Source of the DNA: Peronospora farinosa
Lineage: Eukaryota > Oomycota > Peronosporomycetes > Peronosporales > Peronosporaceae
Direction: 5' to 3'
Length of the DNA: 64,000 nt
Assembly (NCBI GenBank): GCA_947646735.1
Contig: CANTFK010000899.1
Span: 1 to 64,000 of the forward strand
Shown here: one piece after another, positions 1 to 11,174 of the stretch
How the letters are laid out: the number at the start of each line of letters is the position of its first letter
Numbering within the stretch: the first letter of the stretch is position 1
The notes under the pieces: model-generated
What the model was told of the DNA's origin: nothing
Databases searched by the model: none
What the model saw: the letters and a program-made list of their open reading frames with translations, nothing else
Position numbers and translations under genes: made by a program

Positions 1-1013
1 TCACTCGCAGACACACCCGCATCTATCTCAAAGTAGCGGTCACGATGTGGGGATCCCTCCACATATTCAAGCGCGCATACGGATTTCGTCCATGCGTAAT
101 TATCTGTATCAGCTTTATGACGTGAATTGCGTCGTCTCGGTGATCGGCGTGCTTCTTTCTTGCAATGTCTTTTGCGTCTCTAGCCCCTGCTCGAGACTGG
201 CACGTCTCTATCACAAAAGAATGATGTATTCCCCTCTAGACGTAGGAGCTCATTCTCCTTCACGTCGGTATCATGCGGATCCATAGTCCGCTCATTCTCG
301 TCAATCATAGGCAAAAGCTCGTCGTCGACCGCCTCACTTGGTTGCGGGAGGCCCTGCTCGACCGCCTCGAAATTGATCGGGAGCCTCTGCTCGTCCGATG
401 TGCTTGTACGCGGGAGCCCCTGCTCTATCGCCTCGAGATCTATTGGGAGCCTCTCCTCGACCGATGTCTGTGTATGCGGGACCCCCTGCTCGACCGCCTA
501 TATATTGTTCGGGAACCCCTGTTCGACCAATGTCTGTGTATGCGGGAACCGCTATTCGACCGACTCGTTCTGTGGCTCCATCAGTGTAACGGAACATACT
601 GCGCACAGAGGGCCATCGCTCTCTCTGTGTTGACTACTAGTCGTGGCGAGTTCGTTCAGGACCCTGACGTAAGGCCAATCAGATGAAGCGACCAACAAAT
701 GAGTAAACACTTCACTGACGTCATAACCGCTTCGTCGTTTGACGGACCGAGATAGCCAACCTATCTTCGGCTGATACCGTGACAGCCACGGTATTCCAAG
801 TATGCAATCAAATGCATAGTTCATCTCGTACACCAAAAATTCGTCATTACTCTGGAAACCGTCGAAAGTGTACGGTAAAACCACTGTTTTACGCGGGACA
901 CGTTTTGGTTGTCCATCGGTAAGTTTGACAACGATGTCACCTGGAGCTTCTCGAACCGTGACAGTCGACGGGAGAAGGGACAAACAGGATGAACGAAAGA
1001 AGTTGTTGGAATA
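1..1013 (-). mobile_element. Ty3/gypsy fragment: protease and PR-RT spacer
   Basis: Read on the minus strand, 983-552 encodes the C-terminal half of a retropepsin-like domain, with the block ILGIPWLSRYQPKIGW typical of Ty3/gypsy protease tails. Below it lies a Glu/Gln/Pro repeat spacer continuing to about 47. The whole stretch is a near copy of 9,945-10,857, the same part of the element at 4,912-12,370, so this is a second member of that family cut at the window edge. The DSGA active-site end is missing: homology stops at about 1,013, where reverse-transcriptase sequence begins. Not a functional gene. Confidence 0.85.
270..600 (-). repeat. In-frame tandem repeat of the pol spacer (11/22-aa units)
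   Basis: On the minus strand the spacer between protease and RT is made of degenerate 11-residue units of the type EQGLPxxxEAV; two units make a 66-bp (22-codon) dimer. This copy has one 66-bp dimer more than the sister copy at 10,190-10,450. The plus-strand reading REPLLDRLEI is only the mirror image of the repeat. Confidence 0.8.
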
Positions 1014-1525
1014 TCCGACCGCCCATGTTCAGCTCGACTATGGACAATAATGTCATCAAAGTACGTCTGTGCATAATTTCGATGGGGTCGAAACAGTTGC
1101 GTCACCAAACGCTTAAGTGTAGACAGAGCATTCGACAGCCCCTGAGGCATCACCAGCCACTCCCAAAGCATACCGCTCGGAGTACTAACCGCAATGAGCG
1201 GAATATCGCTAGCTCGCATGAGAAATTGGTAATAATCATCGACTAAGTTGAGCGCACTGTACATGTAAAAACCGACCATATCGTTTTGGAGAACATCTTT
1301 CCTGGGTATTAGCGTAAGCGCAGGTATAGTGGCTGCATTGAGTTTATTATAAGCATGAACGATACGCCATTAACCATTCGGTTTCCTAGCACAGAAAGTG
1401 GGTGTCGAGTGCGGAGATTTGCTATCAGCATCATATTCGCCGCGTACTTTGCACAGAAGAACTCGTCAATGACGTCACACTGTTTTTTGGGCAAAGGCCA
1501 CAAACGTGTTACGCAGTATTTGGTT
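1011..1525 (-). pseudogene. Inverted N-terminal half of a Ty3/gypsy reverse transcriptase
   Basis: Minus-strand frames from 1,525 down give KYCVTR, WPLPKKQCDVIDEFF, then after a frame change NLVDDYYQFLMR, STPSGMLWEWLVMPQGL and the catalytic YFDDIIVHSRAEHG near 1,040. This is the RT palm up to and just past the YxDD box. The C-terminal half starts on the plus strand immediately to the right, at the very next residues, so a block of about 515 bp has been inverted. Frames are interrupted and no product is expected. Confidence 0.85.
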
Positions 1526-4224
1526 CATGAGAACCATATTTTTCATTTACGAGCTGTGCTCGAGTGCATGCGCACTAACAAGCTATATGCTAATGCCTCT
1601 AAGTGCATCTTTGGGGCCGAAGAGATTCCCGTTCTTGGGTGTTTCATTCGGAAGCGAGGCCTCCGAGCGGATTCCACCAAGGTCAAAGCCATAGTCGATT
1701 GGCCTGTTTCACAGTATCAGAAGGACTTGCGTAAATGGCTTGGCCTTGTCAATTACTTACACAAGTATAGCGAGAATTACGCTGATATGGCTCGGCCATT
1801 ATCCAATCTCCTTGAAAAGGATGTGGAATGGTGTTGGCATGCCGAACACGAGGACGCTTTCTAAGCGGTGAAGGCTAGCCTTCTCAATGCTCCTATTTTG
1901 GCTTTGCAGGATCCTGACCGACCGTTTAGCGTCGTCTGTGACGCATCGGATTTTGCCATTGGCAGTTCTTTGTTACAAACAGATGATGAAGGCCGTGAGC
2001 GTGTAGTCGCTTTTAAATCATGCCAGCTGAAAGCTGCAGAAAAGAAATATACACTTCATGAAAAAGAGCTACTTGCGAGTAAGTATGCTTTAGTCAAATT
2101 CAGAGCTCATCTTTTGGGTTCAAAGCCTCTAAGATCTATACCGATCATGCGTCTTTACGCACTGAAACTCAGTCGCCCCATCTCTCGCAGAGAATGGCCG
2201 GATGGCTTTCATTCTTCGCTGAATATAATTTCGAGGCTAAGTATAAGCCTGGCAAATAAAGCGATTTGGCTGATGGGTTGTCACGCAGACCTGACTATGA
2301 ACTTGCTCATGTGACGACGTTGTCGTCTTCTATCACCGATCTCATTCGTACGGCGTATGCTAAAGATGATCACTGTATAGCGTTGCTACATGCTCTTGGC
2401 AGTGAGCAGTTTAAAGACTCGGACATTAAATTGTCGGCACAATTACGTGCGATCCTCCATCTATATTCTATCGATTGGGGGCTGTTGTATTATCGTACAG
2501 ATGTGGCGGATCCTCCGCGTATTGTGGTTCCTCATGATAAGGATCTGAAGTATCGTATCCTCTATGAGGTACCGTATCCTCAATGAGGTACATGACACCG
2601 CCATCGGGGGTCATTTGGGTCGTGAAAAGACCTATGGGCCGGTATGCCAAAGTTATTGGTGGCCCAAATTTTATAAATGGGTGAGCACGTATGTGCTTAC
2701 GTGTGAAACATGTCAACGGGTGAAACCCTCGCCCCATTTGGCAGCGCCGATGCTAGTTTGCCTATTCCCACTGGGTGCTGGGAGTCCATTAGTATGGACT
2801 TTGTGTTTGGCCTACCGAAAGATTCGCGTGGCAACACAGGCATTGTGGTCTTTGTTGACCGTTTGAGCAAGATGGTTCACTTAGCGTCTGTGCCAGACTC
2901 GATCGATCGTGTGGGTACAGCGGAGCTGTTTATCGATCGTGTGTTTCGCCAACATGGCTTGCCAGCGGCGATTGTTTCTGATCGTGATCCTCGTTTCACG
3001 AGTAAATTTTGGAAGTCCGTCTTCCAGGTGCTGGGCACCCGTTTGGAAATGTCCACAGCGGACTCATCCGCAGACCGATGGCCAAAGAGAACGCGTAAAT
3101 CGCGGTTTTAAAGATATCCTCCGCAGCGTTTGTGCTGAAACGCCTAAGCGTTGGAGCTCTATGCACCCTGTAGTCAAGTTTGCACTCAATAACTCCGTGC
3201 ACGCCTCTACCGGCTACACTCCGTTCTATGTAAATGGCCTCCCACACCCACGCGTTTCGTAAACGCTATCATTGAGTGGTTCAGGGCTTGGTAAGGGAGA
3301 AGTTGCCGATCTGCTTGCTGATGTCATCCCTAATACTGTTAAGAAACAGGTAAATGCGTTTCTCTCAACGCGACTAAATGTCTTATGACATGTGCAAGAT
3401 GCAATGGCTGATAGTCAAGATAAACAAAAAGAATATGCGGATGCTAAAGGCAGAAGTTTTATTAATATTATGAGGTAGGAGACCAAGCATGACTTAATGC
3501 TAAAAATCTACCTACCAATATAGTATCCGCTGTCTTTAAGACGAAGTTGCGCCCGCGCTTTATCGGACCCTTTACGGTCATTGCCAAGAAAGGCACAGCG
3601 TATACGCTTAATTTGCCGCGCAAATTGCGTACATATCCTGTGTTCTACGTCGGCATGCTCAAACCATATCAGGATCCGTCCCAAATAGACGCTAAGGCGC
3701 TCGCGCCGAGTTCATCGGCATTGTCGCGGGGCGGATCATCTGCACCAAGAGGTCGAGCTGACCCTGCACTCGGGTTCGGCTTTCTTCCAGTGACTCAAGA
3801 CGGGAGTTCATCGACTGCACATCCTCACACAGAGACTGCACCCTTTGAAGTAGCTCGGCCTGATCTTGTGCCAATACACCGGCCCCCTTCGGTTGTGCTT
3901 GATGGGCAGTGGAATCGTCAGTTACACGTGGAACTTCTACTGCAGAAGCGTCGCCGCCATGGTCAAAACCAGTATCTGGCGAAGTGGCGGGGGTATCCCG
4001 GGTCTGGAACTCATGGGAGTTCGAAGTTCCTTTTCGGCAGGATTGCCCATACGCCGTGGACGTTTTTGAACGTCGTGCGCAGGGTCAACCTGTTGGCGAT
4101 GACGTTTTCACCGGTAGTGGTGGAGGTAGGCGAGTTAGCGGCCTCGGCCTGTCGTGAACTCGCGGCTAAAGGAGTATCAGAAACACTGGGGTGCTGGGTA
4201 GCAGAAGCATTTTGCGTTCGTTGA
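1526..4224 (+). pseudogene. Ty3/gypsy pol remnant: RT thumb, RNase H, integrase, chromodomain
   Basis: Plus strand. Domains in order: RT thumb/connection (EEIPVLGCFI, WLGLVNYLHKYS, 1,560-1,864); RNase H (VVCDASDFAIGSSL, HEKELLASKYALVKF, YTDHASL); the zinc-binding H-H-C-C segment (GGHLGREKT, CETCQRVK); the integrase core with Asp in SMDFVFGL and VSDRDPRFTS and Glu in TDGQRERVNR; the GPFTVI/HPVFYVG-type integrase tail (3,547-3,670); a disordered linker; a chromodomain-like end (YLAKWRGYPG, about 3,985). Breaks: an in-frame TAA at 1,862, frame changes in RNase H, a 19-bp tandem duplication at 2,554-2,591 and an extra base near 3,064 before the catalytic Glu region. No LTR of its own is visible. 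Confidence 0.9.
2554..2591 (+). repeat. 19-bp tandem duplication disrupting the pol frame
   Basis: Two adjacent 19-bp copies (2,554-2,572 and 2,573-2,591; CGTATCCTCTATGAGGTAC with one mismatch) shift the integrase frame by one base. The reading RILYEV is repeated as RILNEVHD, so the duplication occurred in coding sequence. Confidence 0.85.
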
Positions 4225-4821
4225 GACTTTAACTTTCCTCGGGCCTTCAGCTTAGCGTAATCGTAACACATTTTCCGTTCGAGACGAACATCTGCCACAT
4301 CGGCACTTGCCCGTAGGGCCCACATGCTACTTAAACGTCGCGCAAAATGTGATCAGCGGCTAAAATCCGTATCCTCTTCCTCTTCAATTTACCCCGCGAG
4401 CAAAAGGATAGGGATACCTTTTATGGGAGGAACTGGTGCACCGCGCACATGCCTTTTGAGGCGTGCCAAGTATTGGCTTCGCGTAGTGATGTGGGGTTTC
4501 AGATAGCGTTGTCGAAGGGCCGTTCGCGTAGCAACACCCTCGGGTGAAATGTCCTCAGGCCCAATGGCCCAGCCAGAAAGGGAATGTCCCGATGCTTCCT
4601 TTAGGCGTTCTTCCACTGTAGGTGGTTTGAACCTAGTCCTGTAGCCTCGCCATATTCTTCGTCCGGCGCTTGGCACCTTCCTCTTGGTCGATGGTGTGCT
4701 GCTGCTGCTCGTCAAGTGGGTTAGTAACCGTCACTGTTGACGATACGTCAGGCAGGTTACGTAACGCTGTTAGAGCATCTACAGCACCGCGTTCAGGAAA
4801 CGGATTAGGTGTCATCTTCAC
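3692..4821 (-). pseudogene. Antisense ORF of the left Ty3/gypsy remnant
   Basis: On the strand opposite to pol, four open pieces lie in series: 4,821-4,633, 4,715-4,389, 4,325-4,011 and 3,874-3,692. They read as a basic, Ser/Thr-rich protein with RLERKMCYDYAKLKARGKL in the middle and a clear heptad coiled coil near the end (LLQRVQSLCEDV, SRLESLEESRTRV). The coiled coil lies exactly opposite the disordered linker between integrase tail and chromodomain, as in the two other elements here. At least two frame changes and one stop break it. Function unknown; it resembles in position, not in sequence, the antisense ORFs of plant Tat-lineage elements. Confidence 0.55.
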
Positions 4822-4911
4822 CCGTAAGGATGGTTAGAGGGGACCCATCGAGTCCCACAAAGACGGCGTCACTTTCGTAATCAACCGCTTCGTCAAGGTT
4901 ACCTTTGATGA

Positions 4912-5230
4912 TGTAACGGGCTAAAGAACCGTTACCGTCTTACACTAAAAGGGCGTTGAGGAAGCGCTCTTAATTAACTCGTAAATATAACTCTGTTTTA
5001 TTTTTGTTTTGTTTTTAATTCGCAGTAAGTGCGAATATGTTCCCTAGCTCATAGGAACCACTCAATATGGAAGTCAATTTATTATTGGCTAATTATTGGG
5101 TCTGGCACCCCAATAATAAACCAGTAATAAAATGACGCGCAGTATCCGCTAATCGGATACTGCCTTATGCCTACTTATGTAATTATGTATCAATCCTATA
5201 ACTACTTATGTAATAGGTAGACCCATTACA
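4912..5230 (-). repeat. 3' LTR of the 4.9-12.4 kb element
   Basis: Bounded by TGTAACGGG and CCCATTACA. It shares about 230 bp of near-identical sequence with 12,096-12,343. It contains a series of perfect or near-perfect inverted repeats, for example ATTATTGGG/CCCAATAAT (5,092-5,117) and GCAGTATCCG/CGGATACTGC (5,139-5,163). Confidence 0.85.
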
Positions 5231-5243
5231 TCACCCCCTCTTA
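5231..5243 (-). promoter_or_regulatory. Polypurine tract
   Basis: On the minus strand, TAAGAGGGGGTGA abuts the 3' LTR; this is where plus-strand DNA synthesis of the element would be primed. Confidence 0.65.
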
Positions 5244-5340
5244 AAGTTGCGCTTACCTCAACGTAAGCGCGAATCGCAGAAAGTTTCTTCTCGACCAACG
5301 GCGTAACTCCGAACCTGCTCAGTTAGACTAAACGGATAGC

Positions 5341-6585
5341 ATGGACCCTAGTCGTCCACGAAACAATGTCTCTGACAACCAGAACTGGGAACACCAAGCG
5401 ACAATCCGTAGAGAGCAGGCGCCGCAGGTCATGGATGGGGACTTGAAACCGTGGCGCTTGTATGGTCTTGAAGGTGCTGTCGAACCCGAACCACTTGAGG
5501 TCATGAAGGAACTTTTCACGCGATACCGTATAGTGAGAGGCAAGGCGACGAACAACGCATATAACGACGATGCGTTGCAGAGGTCTTGGTGTGACTTCAT
5601 CAGGCGCTGGAACGCGAGCCGACGTGAAGGAACGTCCTTCACGTCCTGGTTTGACGGTCGCGAGGGAGCGCGTAATCGACACGCTATTGGCGACCATCGC
5701 CGGCGCATCTGTCGTATGACTTGTGACGAGTATCACCTTTGTTACGTCCACATTCGTGAGGGATGTCCAACGTTCAACGTGGGCAGATCGCGACCGGTCC
5801 GGTGGGAATGGGACGATTTGGTGTGTGCGCGAGGCATGCCCGATCAAATTCATCCATGGATTGCCCGTTATGAGAGAAGCCTTTCGGAGCTCCAAGTGTG
5901 CGAGCTACGGCGAGTGAGAACGCGTCCTTACGATCGCCGAGGGAATTCACGTAGCCGAGGTCGTCAACCGTATCATCCATATGCTACCGAGCCTCGTAAT
6001 AGGTCTCGGTCTCGAAGTCGCTCGGGAGGTTGTCGTGGTTTCGTTGCTCGCGAGCATTATGACTCGCGAGATCGGGGATGAAACCGGCAGCGTCGGTCGC
6101 GATCACCGTCTTTCTACGGGGCTCATAGTCCTCGACCACGTCCGGGACATCTTGGGGTAGCGTACTCGATGGCTCCCATGTATCGTCCGTCGGGGAATAT
6201 TCCAACCAGTATACCCAGTAATGTTTCTCGACATGCTTCTTCATTAGCGCCGAGTTATTACTCAAAGCCTGGGACTTGTGATCCTCTTGATCGACAATAC
6301 GGTCGACAATCCAGCGTCGCGCACCCCATGCATCTACTAAGGGAGGAGGAGCATCACGACGGAAGACCTCTGGCGATGAGCGCCGATTCTCGCAATCGGG
6401 CGCCTGTACAGTCGAATGATGAGCTGCGCCTAATCCGCGCTGAAGCCGGGGAGTCGAAAAATGCCTTACTTGATTCTCGCGAGATTGTTGAGAGAGCTCA
6501 AGATCGTGCGGATGCTGCGACTGAGGCTGCTGAGAGGACTCGACGTAAGCAGCTGGCACTGGTTGAGCGCCTACGTCAACTTTGA
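5341..6585 (+). pseudogene. Antisense ORF of the 4.9-12.4 kb element
   Basis: Plus-strand ATG at 5,341 opens 246 codons to 6,081. After a stop and gap, 6,169-6,585 continues with 138 codons. The first part is rich in Trp, Arg and acidic residues and ends in an Arg/Ser stretch (RNRSRSRSRS). The second ends in a strong Ala/Glu/Arg coiled coil (SREIVERAQDRADAATEAAE). It begins about 110 bp inside the 3' LTR and overlaps the minus-strand chromodomain reading frame (5,984-6,697), with the coiled coil opposite the disordered pol linker. GCTCAGT at 5,317-5,323 precedes it. No known domain recognised. Confidence 0.6.
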
Positions 6586-6697
6586 ACGACTGCGTTCGAA
6601 GGACCCCAGCAGATCGAGTCTGCACGCGTTCGGGCAGGACTTGGTCCCAGTCGTCGTCAACGGCGTCGTCAAGGGATGTCGGATTTCGAGCCGGCAC
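5984..6697 (-). pseudogene. Pol C-terminus with chromodomain
   Basis: Minus strand. A Gln/Ser/Pro-rich linker is followed by a chromodomain: WIVDRIVDQ, then a loop longer than usual, then YWVYWLEYSPTDDTWEP, matching the aromatic cage/WKGY-type motif. Chromodomains at the end of pol direct integration to heterochromatin marks in chromoviruses. The frame is open here but is separated from integrase by a disrupted stretch (6,700-7,064). Confidence 0.75.
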
Positions 6698-7064
6698 AGA
6701 AGAGCAGGGAAGATTCGAAGGGAATTCCCGGCAGGTAAGCCTTGAGGCGCCCGACGTAGAATGTCGGGTGCAAACGCATAGATGTAGGTATGTCTAGCGT
6801 GTAAGCGTCACCACGCACCTAACAACCCGAAATGGACCGATATATCTTGGCGCTAACTTATTAGCGCCCAAATTCGTCACTGAGGTGTTCGGTAATCCAC
6901 CTGTTGATAACAATACTCTGTCACCTTCTCGAAATATCAACATATTTTTCGACCTCTTCTTTCTGCATTCTCCTTTTGCTTATCGACTGCCTCTTGTAAT
7001 GCATCACGTACAAAACGCGTAATTCCTTGTCGTAATAGTAGAAATTGGAGTTCTGCAGCCGAAC

Positions 7065-8186
7065 TTACAGGCAACGCATTCTCTTTTGGAGCAAAATTGG
7101 CAACGGGAGACGCGATGGAAAGCATCGCGTTGGAGTCGATATGCCGTTGGCCACGAAATTTCCAGTATTAGGTGTATCGGCAGAAACCTTATGCGCATAG
7201 TAATCAATCATCAATAGTTTCGGCGCAATTCCATCCGTAGATACTCCCCCACCAAGATTGGAGACAGGGTGTTCTGAAGCTGAGAGAGCAAGCAGCGCCA
7301 GAACGCGAGGATGCCTCGCGTTGTTAACGAAAAAGGGCGTCAACCCGGTTGACGCATGGAAAGCATTGTTGATTGCAAACTCTGCATGTGGAAGAAATGA
7401 ACTCCATGACGAGAATGATGTTGCATAACTGCGCAAGACATCTTCGAGCACTCTGTTCACACGTGTCGTTTACCCATCCGTCTCTGGTTGGGCCGCCGTA
7501 GACATAAGCAACCGCGTGCCTAATAGCTGAAATTAGGCACGCGGTTGCTTATGGCTAGGCCCAGAAAGCCGAAGTGAAATGCGGGTCACGGTCCGAAAGA
7601 ATAGATTCTGGCAAGCCGTGATGCCTTAAGATAAGATCAATGAAGATCTTCGCTGTCGTCTCCGCCGAATGTGGGCGGAGACAGGAGCAAAATGCACCAT
7701 TTTGCTGAATCGATCCACTAGAACCAATACGCCCGTGCGTTTCTGTTCATCCGGTGAAAGTCCAACGATAAAATCCATGCTGACCGAGCGCCAGGATTCC
7801 GTAGCAATCGGAAGCGGAAACAATGGGGCTTGTGAAGACGGCGCGGGCTTCACACACTGGCAGGTTTTCCAAGAGCGCACCCATTTCTGGATGTATTTAT
7901 ACATTCGCGGCCAGAAAACTACGCGAGAAATAGCTGCAAACGTCTTCTCGCGACCCAGGTGTCCGCCAGCTGGACTGTCGTGAAACTCATGAACCAATCG
8001 GGCTCGAAGGTCGTCATGAGCAGGGATGACGACACGCGGGAAATTAAAGACGTCCATCGTGTACGTCAGCAACGGACCGTCAAGCGCGTAACGATTGATG
8101 TTGTCGCGTGTTGGTTTCTCACTTCGCGAATAAAATTTTGTTTGGGTCTCTGAGATAGTTGATGATTCCCGCATAGAAGATATCAT
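7065..8186 (-). pseudogene. Integrase of the 4.9-12.4 kb element
   Basis: Minus strand. 8,186-7,626 carries the zinc-binding segment (HEFHDSPAGGHLGREKT; the first Cys of the Cys pair reads Trp, SWKTCQCVK) and catalytic Asp residues (SMDFIVGLS, ILSDRDPHFTS). The frame is then broken by a perfect palindrome (7,504-7,552) and a stop in TDG*TTRVNR, where Q and the catalytic Glu should be. 7,460-7,065 continues with RVLEDVLRSYAT, AINNAFHASTGLTPFFVN. Inactive. Confidence 0.85.
7504..7552. repeat. Perfect 21-bp inverted repeat, 7-nt loop
   Basis: Arms 7,504-7,524 and 7,532-7,552 are exactly complementary (ATAAGCAACCGCGTGCCTAA...). The left arm is native integrase sequence (minus strand LLGTRLLMST); the right arm is an inverted copy that replaces the codons normally upstream of it. 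Confidence 0.9.
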
Positions 8187-8304
8187 TCTCGTAGGATTCA
8201 GCGATCTGATTTTGGATCGACAATACGGGGGTCGAAATCATCTCATTAAGTCCCAGTTCAATACAACACACACAGATATCTTCGTCGTCATCAACATACT
8301 CCGT

Positions 8305-9979
8305 TTAATGACCCATGTCGCTCCGAGGATCGTAATCAGGACGACGAGAAAGCGCGTCAGCGAGAATGTTATTCTTTCCAGGCTTGTAATGCACCACAAA
8401 ATTATACTCGGCAAAAAATGACAACCACCGTGCCATACGCTGGGACAAGTGAGGACTCTTGACGGCGGTACGCAATGATGCGTGATCTGTGTAGATAGAA
8501 AACATCTTTACTCTAAACTTGATTAGCGCGTAACGCATAGCCAAAAGTTCCTTGTCGTGTACCGAATAATTTTTCTCGGCAGGTTCCATCTGTCGTGATT
8601 AAAAACTCACGACGCGCTCTCGACCCTCGTCATCAAATTGCATGAGGGCACATCCTATAGCGAAATTGCTCGCATCACATACGACGTGGAATGGCTTAGA
8701 GTCGTCAGGTAACATTCGCACCGGTGCCTCGGACAATCTCTCGTTTACGGAGTCGAAGGCAGATTGATGTTCTGCCGTCCATAACCATACTGCATCTTTC
8801 TTGAGCAAAGTCGATAATGGCTGAATTAGCTCAGCATAATTCTTGGTATACTAATGCAAGCAATCCGACAGACCAAGCCATTGACGTAATTCAGTTTTAT
8901 TCATGGTCGTTGGCCAGGAACAGATCGATGAGATCTTCACAGGATCAGCTCGGACACCTTCCATCTGACATAGCAACCGAGTACTGGAATCTCGGGAGCG
9001 CAGAATACGCATTTCTTCAAATTTGCATACAGTTATTCTCGCGCATAACTTGAAACACCTGCTTCAAGTATCGAAGGTGTACCTCCGTAGCGCTGAACGA
9101 AAGCTCAGCGCGGATGTGAACAAAAATATCGTCAAAGTAGCTCGGTGCAAAGTCGCAAAGTGGACGAAGTACTTGTGTCATCATTCGATTGAACGTAGAT
9201 GGAGCGTTCTTAAGACCTTGTAGCATGACTAAACACTCCCAAAGCACCCCGCTTGGGGTGCTGACCGCAGTGAACGGAATGTCACTGTCCCTCATGAGGA
9301 TCTGATAGAAACCGTCTGTCAGATTTATGGCGCTGTAGATCTCGCTCCCGTACATGGTACTCAATACCATGTCTTTTCGAGGGATAGGCGTTTGAGCCGG
9401 GATAGTGGCGTCATTCAGCTTGTTGAAGGCGTGCACAATGCGCCAACCGCCGGTGGCTTTCTTCACACAGAAAGTCGGACTCGAATGTGGCGAGATACTC
9501 TCGCGGACATGGCCAGCCTTGCGGCAACCCTCGAAGAATTCATCAATTGCGATGACTTCATCACGCGGTAACAGCCACTGCCTTGCCACGCAGTATTTTA
9601 ATCCTGGAACGAGATATATCTCGTGCCGCACACCACGATCCGCCGGAAGCTCAGCTGGAATTTGCTTCGGGAAAATATCGGCGCACTCACGGGCGATATC
9701 GTATACAGGGTTGCCCGAAGCACGCAGAGAATCTCAAGACTGTGCCGCGAAGCGTTCTTCGCGCGCTGATTTAGGCTCGGCGCTCTTTGGGCTAGCATCC
9801 AAAACTTCTTCACTGGCCGCTTCGGTGGCTAAAACGATGCACACTTGCTCGATGTCGCCGGCCTTGAGGTCATGAAGGAAGTCTTTCCATGTAAGGTCTG
9901 GCAGAGATGTGATATCTGCAGCAGTGCACGGTGGGCTCGCTACCTCAATGTAGCGGCCACGATGTGGGGATCCCTCCAC
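8305..9979 (-). pseudogene. Reverse transcriptase and RNase H of the 4.9-12.4 kb element
   Basis: Minus strand. 9,979-9,734 is the spacer end; 9,631-9,017 the RT palm (LLPRDEVIAIDEFF, KKATGGWRIVHAFNKLN, SYFDDIFVHIRAE); 8,808-8,599 the connection/RNase H start (VVCDASNFAIGCALM); 8,589-8,305 the rest of RNase H (HDKELLAMRYALIKF, IYTDHASLRT, NNILADALSRRPDY). A TGA falls where the related element has Trp (FAAQ-S/G-W), and a TAA where it has Gln (SF-Q-SR). These and frame changes make it inactive. Confidence 0.85.
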
Positions 9980-11174
9980 ATATTCAAGCGCGCATACGGA
10001 TTTCGTCCATGCGTAATTATCTGTATCAGCTTTATGACGTGAATTGCGTCGTCTCGGTGATCGGCGTGCTTCTTTCTTGCAATGTCTTTTGCGTCTCTAG
10101 CCCCTGCTCGAGACTGGCACGTCTCTATCACAAAAGAATGATGTATTCCCCTCTAGACGTAGGAGCTCATTCTCCTTCACGTCGGTATCATGCGGATCCA
10201 TAGTCCGCTCATTCTCGTCAATCATAGGCAAAAGCTCGTCGTCGACCGCCTCACTTGGTTGCGGGAGGCCCTGCTCGACCGCCTCGAAATTGATCGGGAG
10301 CCTCTGCTCGTCCGATGTGCTTGTACGCGGGAGCCCCTGCTCTATCGCCTCGAGATCTATTGGGAACCCCTGTTCGACCAATGTCTGTGTATGCGGGAAC
10401 CGCTGTTCGACCGCCTCGTTCTGTGGCTCCATCAGTGTAACGTTACAGAGGGCCATCGCTCTCTCTGTGTTGACTACTAGTCGTGGCAAGTTCGTCCACG
10501 ACCCTGACGTGAGGCCAATCGGGTGACGCGACCAACAAATGAGTAAACACTTCACTGACGTCATAACCGCTTCGTCGTTTGACGGACCGAGATAGCCAAC
10601 CTATCTTCGGCTGATACCGTGACAGCCACGGTATTCCAAGTATGCAATCAAATGCATAGTTCATCTCGTACACCAAAAATTCGTCATTACTCTGGAAACC
10701 GTCGAAAGTGTACGATAAAACCACTGTTTTACGCGGGACACGTTTTGGTTGTCCATCGGCAAGTTTGACAACGGTGTCACCTACACCTTCTCGAACCGTG
10801 ACAGTGGACGGGGAAAGGGACAAATAGGATGCAAAGAAGAAGTTATCGGAAGCGCCAGAATCCAATAACGCTCGATGTGGTCGCTTCACTCCAGCGACGA
10901 TGAGACTGATAATAATCAGTCTCGAATCATCGCGCATGGTGGTGGCATTGAAGTGAGTATGAATCGCTTTGGAGCTAGGAGCCCGAGCTGCCACCTGAGT
11001 ACTCGGGGCTCCATTTCTGCCAGTAGGGCGCCCCACGCCTACTGGAACCGCTCGTTTTTTGGCGGGAACACCGAAGTCACAGCGTCTCCTCGTAAGACAG
11101 CTGTGTTCATAGTCGCCGGCGCAGGTGCTCGACAGACAGCCGCACGATGGCCTGTCTTGCCACAACGAAGACAC
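9980..11174 (-). pseudogene. Protease and repeat spacer of the 4.9-12.4 kb element
   Basis: Minus strand 11,174-10,443 is open through the aspartic protease: RALLDSGASDNFF (catalytic DSG), the flap region, then YAFDCILGIPWLSRYQ. It runs into a Glu-rich spacer with 11-aa EQGLP-type repeats (10,190-10,450; one 66-bp dimer fewer than the copy at 270-600). The segment 9,945-10,857 is the counterpart of 1-1,013. Confidence 0.85.

Noticed and set aside
273..686. Plus-strand ORF with REPLLDRL repeats
   Set aside because: Mirror image of the in-frame repeat spacer of pol on the minus strand; its start and length differ between the two copies.
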